NCBI RefSeq assembly: GCF_003668565.1
Contig: NZ_RCWJ01000001.1
Coordinates: forward strand, 620,001-684,000
Origin: Mycetocola zhadangensis
Lineage (GTDB): Bacteria; Actinomycetota; Actinomycetes; Actinomycetales; Microbacteriaceae
DNA length: 64,000 nucleotides
Direction of reading: 5' to 3'
Shown here one piece after another: positions 60,751-64,000 of the stretch. The notes under the pieces were generated by a model. It made no database searches, had not been told where the DNA came from, and saw nothing but the letters and a program-made list of their open reading frames with translations. The first letter of the stretch is position 1; each line of letters starts with the position of its first letter. The translations under genes were made by a program, and so were the position numbers.

Positions 60751-63321
60751 GTGAAGGCCATTCGACGATTTACCGTTCGCCCGGCACTCCCGGAGCGACT
60801 CTCCTCTCTCGAGACACTTTCGGGCAACCTCCGATGGGCCTGGCACCTGCCAACCCAGGAGCTGTTCTCCGAGATCTCGCCTGACGCGTGGCGTGACTAC
60901 CAGCACGATCCGGTGACCCTCTTCGGGGAGATCAGCCAGCAGCGGATTGATGAACTCGCCGCAGACGACGATTTCGTCGGTCGCGCAAACGCGCTGCGCG
61001 ACGACCTGAAGAGGTACCTGCAGGAGCCCCGCTGGTACCAGGGCCTCGAGGGGGACAAGCCCGAGAGCATCGCGTACTTTTCGCCGGAGTACGGAGTTGC
61101 TGCCGCCCTGCCGCAGTATTCGGGGGGACTGGGCATCCTGGCAGGTGACCACCTGAAAAGCGCCTCCGACCTCGGCGTCCCGCTGATCGCTGTCGGCCTG
61201 TTCTACCGTGCCGGTTACTTCAGCCAGTCACTGTCATCGGACGGCTGGCAGCAGGAGACCTATCCGGTGCTTGACCCTGACGGACTTCCGTTGCGCGTGC
61301 TTCGCCAGCCGGACTCCAGCCCAGTCGTCATCACCCTCAGCCTGCCGGACGACCGGGTGCTGAGCGCACGAGTCTGGGTTGCCGCCGTCGGTCGCGTCAC
61401 GCTTCTTCTCCTCGACACCGACATTCCTGAGAATTCCGATGAGCTGAGCCGAGTGACCGACCGGCTCTACGGTGGTGCCGAGGAACACCGGCTGAGGCAG
61501 GAACTCCTCCTCGGTATCGGCGGCGTCCGGGCCATTCGCGCCTGGGCCGAACGCGCGGGGGTGCGGCCGCCCGAAGTGTTTCACACGAACGAGGGCCACG
61601 CCGGGTTCCTCGGCCTCGAACGCATCGGCGACCTGATCCGTGGCGGACTGAGCTTCGACGAGGCCCTGCAGGTCGTTCGTGCAGGCACCGTGTTCACCAC
61701 CCACACGCCGGTGCCCGCCGGCATCGACAGGTTCTCAACGGACCTCGTGCGGCGGTACTTTGAGACCGACCTGCTCCCCGGGGTAGCGGTTGACGACATT
61801 CTGGCGCTTGGGCGCGAACCGGAAACAGCCGGTGGCGCCTTCAACATGGCTGTCATGGGCCTGCGCCTCGGCCAGCGCGCCAACGGTGTGTCGCAATTGC
61901 ACGGGCAGGTCTCGAGGGGCATGTTCTCCTCGCTCTGGCCCGGCTTCGACGCCGACGATGTGCCCATCACATCGATCACCAACGGTGTGCACGCCCCGAG
62001 CTGGACCGCGCCGGAGTTGACGGCGCTCGCCGAAGCCACATGGGGGAGCCGAGACACGGTCGGCGCGGACTGGACCAGCCCGCAGCTGTCAACAGCCGCG
62101 CTCTGGGAAACCCGTAACGTCATGCGCGCCGAGCTGGTTGCCGACGCCAGGCGTCGTGTCGCCCGTGCCTGGGCGAGCCAAAACCCGGGGGGAGTGACTC
62201 CGAGCTGGCTGGCCAGCATCCTCGACCCCAACATTCTCACCATCGGTTTCGCTCGACGGGTGCCGACATACAAGCGCCTGACCCTGATGCTTCACGACAC
62301 CGACAGGCTCAAGCGGCTCCTCACCGACCCCGAACGCCCGATCCAGATCGTCATCGCCGGCAAATCGCATCCGGCCGACGAGGAGGGCAAGCGCCTCATC
62401 CAAAAAGTGGTCGAGTTCGCGAGCGACCCTTCGGTACGCGAGCGCATCGTGTTCCTGCCCGACTACGACATCTCGATGGCGCAGAAACTGTACCCGGGAA
62501 CCGACATCTGGCTCAACAACCCGTTGCGCCCCTTTGAAGCCTGCGGAACAAGCGGAATGAAGGCTGCGCTTAACGGTGCACTCAACCTGTCGATTCTCGA
62601 CGGCTGGTGGGACGAGTTCTTCGACGGCGAAAACGGCTGGGCGATTCCGTCCGCCGTCACGACCGACCCGGTTGAGCGCGACAGGCTCGAAGCGAACTCG
62701 ATGTACGAACTGATCGAGCACCAGATTGCGCCGCTGTTCTACGACAGGAACGAGAACGGTGAACCCGAGCGCTGGCTGACCCACGTTCGGCACACACTCG
62801 CGACCCTGTCGCCGCAACTGAGCGCAGACCGGATGGTTCGCCAGTACGTGTCCGAACTGTATCTCCCGGCCCACTCGAGCCAGGCCGAGCTGCGATTCGA
62901 CGGGTACCGGGCCGCACGCCAGCTGGCCGAGTGGAAGCGGCGAGTTGCCGCGGCCTGGTCGGATGTTTCCATCGTGCACGTCGAGTCCGGTGGCCTCGAC
63001 GCCACACCGCAGGTGGGTGATGAGCTCCGGCTGCGTGCAACCGTGCGACTCGGAAGCCTCTCGCCGGACGACGTCGCCGTTCAGGTGGTCTATGGACAGA
63101 GCAAAACGGGCGACGAGGAGTTGCACGAGACCCGCACGCGCAATCTCGAGGTAGAGCAGGACGAGCGAAACGGCGCAGAGCACGACGGTTCCGCCCTCGA
63201 GTTCGTCGGCTCGGTCAAGCTGCGTCGGCCTGGCGGCTTCGGTTACAGCGTGCGCGTGGTGCCGAAGAACAACCTGCTGGCCAATGCGGCCGAGCTTGGA
63301 CTGATTCACACGGCTGAATAG
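60751..63321 (+). CDS. glgP: alpha-glucan phosphorylase
   Basis: Degrades alpha-1,4-glucan to glucose 1-phosphate with pyridoxal phosphate. 856 residues, the GT35 type with a DUF3417 N-terminus common in actinobacteria. YFSPEYGVAAALPQYSGGLG-like N-part, EVFHTNEGHAGFLGLER, and the PLP-lysine region EACGTSGMKAALNGALNL are diagnostic. Divergent from glgE, so glucan synthesis and breakdown are controlled from one 111-bp region. Confidence 0.96.
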   Translation: MKAIRRFTVRPALPERLSSLETLSGNLRWAWHLPTQELFSEISPDAWRDYQHDPVTLFGEISQQRIDELAADDDFVGRANALRDDLKRYLQEPRWYQGLEGDKPESIAYFSPEYGVAAALPQYSGGLGILAGDHLKSASDLGVPLIAVGLFYRAGYFSQSLSSDGWQQETYPVLDPDGLPLRVLRQPDSSPVVITLSLPDDRVLSARVWVAAVGRVTLLLLDTDIPENSDELSRVTDRLYGGAEEHRLRQELLLGIGGVRAIRAWAERAGVRPPEVFHTNEGHAGFLGLERIGDLIRGGLSFDEALQVVRAGTVFTTHTPVPAGIDRFSTDLVRRYFETDLLPGVAVDDILALGREPETAGGAFNMAVMGLRLGQRANGVSQLHGQVSRGMFSSLWPGFDADDVPITSITNGVHAPSWTAPELTALAEATWGSRDTVGADWTSPQLSTAALWETRNVMRAELVADARRRVARAWASQNPGGVTPSWLASILDPNILTIGFARRVPTYKRLTLMLHDTDRLKRLLTDPERPIQIVIAGKSHPADEEGKRLIQKVVEFASDPSVRERIVFLPDYDISMAQKLYPGTDIWLNNPLRPFEACGTSGMKAALNGALNLSILDGWWDEFFDGENGWAIPSAVTTDPVERDRLEANSMYELIEHQIAPLFYDRNENGEPERWLTHVRHTLATLSPQLSADRMVRQYVSELYLPAHSSQAELRFDGYRAARQLAEWKRRVAAAWSDVSIVHVESGGLDATPQVGDELRLRATVRLGSLSPDDVAVQVVYGQSKTGDEELHETRTRNLEVEQDERNGAEHDGSALEFVGSVKLRRPGGFGYSVRVVPKNNLLANAAELGLIHTAE

Positions 63322-63333
63322 AGCGGATGCCAC

Positions 63334-63373
63334 GGGGCCCGGAAACACGCACACGCGTGGGTTTCCAGGCCCC
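63334..63373. terminator. bidirectional hairpin between glgP and ybaK
   Basis: Arms GGGGCCCGGAAAC and GTTTCCAGGCCCC (one mismatch in 13 pairs) with a 14-nt loop, in a convergent gap. No T-run. Confidence 0.7.
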
Positions 63374-63382
63374 GGGCTTCGC

Positions 63383-63874
63383 TCAGACCTTGCCGATTCC
63401 GGCCAGCGTGGCGCTGGTCACCGACACGAGGTCGACCGGCGCGAGCTCGATGTCGAATCCTCGTCGCCCTCCAGACACGAACACGCTGCCGAACTGGGCC
63501 GCCGAAGTGTCGACGACCGTTCGCAGCCGGGTCTTCTGTCCGATCGGGCTGATCCCGCCGACGACGTAGCCGGTCTTTCGCTCGGCGAGCGAGGGGTCGG
63601 CCATCCGGGCCTTCTTGCCTCCGACGGCAGCGGCGAGCGCCTTGAGGTCGAGTTGTCCGGCGACGGGCACGACGGCAACGACGAGCGCACCGTCGACGTC
63701 GGCGAGCAGCGTTTTGAAAACCCTGGTCGTTTCGATGCCGAGGGCGCTTGCCGCTTCGAGGCCGTAACCGGCGGCTGCAGGGTCGTGATCATACGGGTGA
63801 GGAGTGAACGCGATCCCCGCCTTCACCAGCGCTACGGTCGCGGGGGTCCCCACGGAGGTGTCTTTTTTCGCCAT
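63383..63874 (-). CDS. ybaK: YbaK-type Cys-tRNA(Pro)/aminoacyl-tRNA deacylase
   Basis: Hydrolyses mischarged Cys-tRNA(Pro) (family knowledge). 163 residues. The YbaK fold shows TPATVALVKAGIAFTPHPYDHDP, RVFKTLLADVDG with the catalytic Lys, ADPSLAERKTGYVVGGISPIGQK and TVVDTSA. The frame is open 40 codons further upstream, but MAKKDTSVGTPA is the homologous start. Confidence 0.93.
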   Translation of the reverse strand: MAKKDTSVGTPATVALVKAGIAFTPHPYDHDPAAAGYGLEAASALGIETTRVFKTLLADVDGALVVAVVPVAGQLDLKALAAAVGGKKARMADPSLAERKTGYVVGGISPIGQKTRLRTVVDTSAAQFGSVFVSGGRRGFDIELAPVDLVSVTSATLAGIGKV

Positions 63875-63884
63875 GTTCCGCCCG

Positions 63885-64000
63885 TCAGGCGTCGTTGGAG
63901 AAGAGCCGGAACAGTTGCATCGATGTTGGCGCAACGTCGATGGTGTCCCCGGGAACCGAGCTGACAGCATCCGTTCTCGGTGTTTCATCATCACTTCGCC
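63885..64000 (-). CDS. C-terminus of an unidentified gene, cut by window end
   Basis: Open minus-strand frame entering from the right edge and ending ...APTSMQLFRLFSNDA, 10 bp before the ybaK start. Only about 37 residues are visible, with Asp/Glu/Thr/Val-rich composition. No family can be assigned. It would be the upstream member of an operon with ybaK. Confidence 0.55.
   Translation of the reverse strand, partial: RSDDETPRTDAVSSVPGDTIDVAPTSMQLFRLFSNDA

Overview
High-GC actinobacterial chromosome, most likely a member of the Microbacteriaceae or a close relative. The basis is gene content and order (DUF2469, GlgE, a DivIVA-repeat protein, dprA-xerC-M23-rpsB-tsf-pyrH-frr-cdsA synteny), frequent GTG starts, and many genes whose -10 box (TAGGCT, TAGGAT or TAGAAT) lies only 6-9 nt before the start codon. 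That spacing implies leaderless mRNAs. I could run no searches, so family names come from motifs I recognise.

1-27.4 kb is mostly housekeeping: the 3' part of thiL, rsmD, recG and coaD; a MoxR ATPase / DUF58 / transglutaminase cluster; DUF177-rpmF-rnc-mutM; a histidine phosphatase and a GNAT protein separated by a cluster of intergenic repeats; smc-ftsY-DUF2004-ffh; a YbdK-type ligase; an LLM oxidoreductase; and rpsP-khpA-rimM-trmD-rplS-lepB-rnhB-DUF2469. 27.4-31.7 kb is a small accessory stretch between DUF2469 and yraN: a DUF4062/NB-ARC/TPR STAND protein, a membrane protein and a second Fpg/Nei glycosylase.

The main discovery is at 34,530-43,000. The competence gene dprA is split by an 8,471-bp serine-integrase element. 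Deleting it at a CA dinucleotide restores a continuous 426-residue DprA frame. Joining the element ends gives an attP with perfect 10-bp inverted arms placed symmetrically around CA. The element carries the integrase, two 29-bp palindromic operator-like sites, small zinc-binding proteins, a lone P22-type major capsid protein with no terminase, portal or tail genes, an overlapping DUF262-HEPN pair that looks like a defence module, a membrane protein with G-rich repeats, and a HIRAN-domain protein. It resembles a minimal capsid-encoding phage satellite carrying a defence cargo. The -10 of the integrase promoter lies inside an attP arm and its -35 lies across the crossover point, so integration should change integrase expression.

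43-56 kb returns to conserved genes: xerC, an M23 peptidase, rpsB-tsf-pyrH-frr-cdsA, the DivIVA-repeat protein, a lysozyme-like wall protein, a hydrolase, an AI-2E-family permease, an unusual membrane protein with an internal lipobox, and a thioredoxin-TPR protein. 56-63 kb holds alpha-glucan metabolism (glgB, glgE, glgP), followed by ybaK and the end of one more gene.
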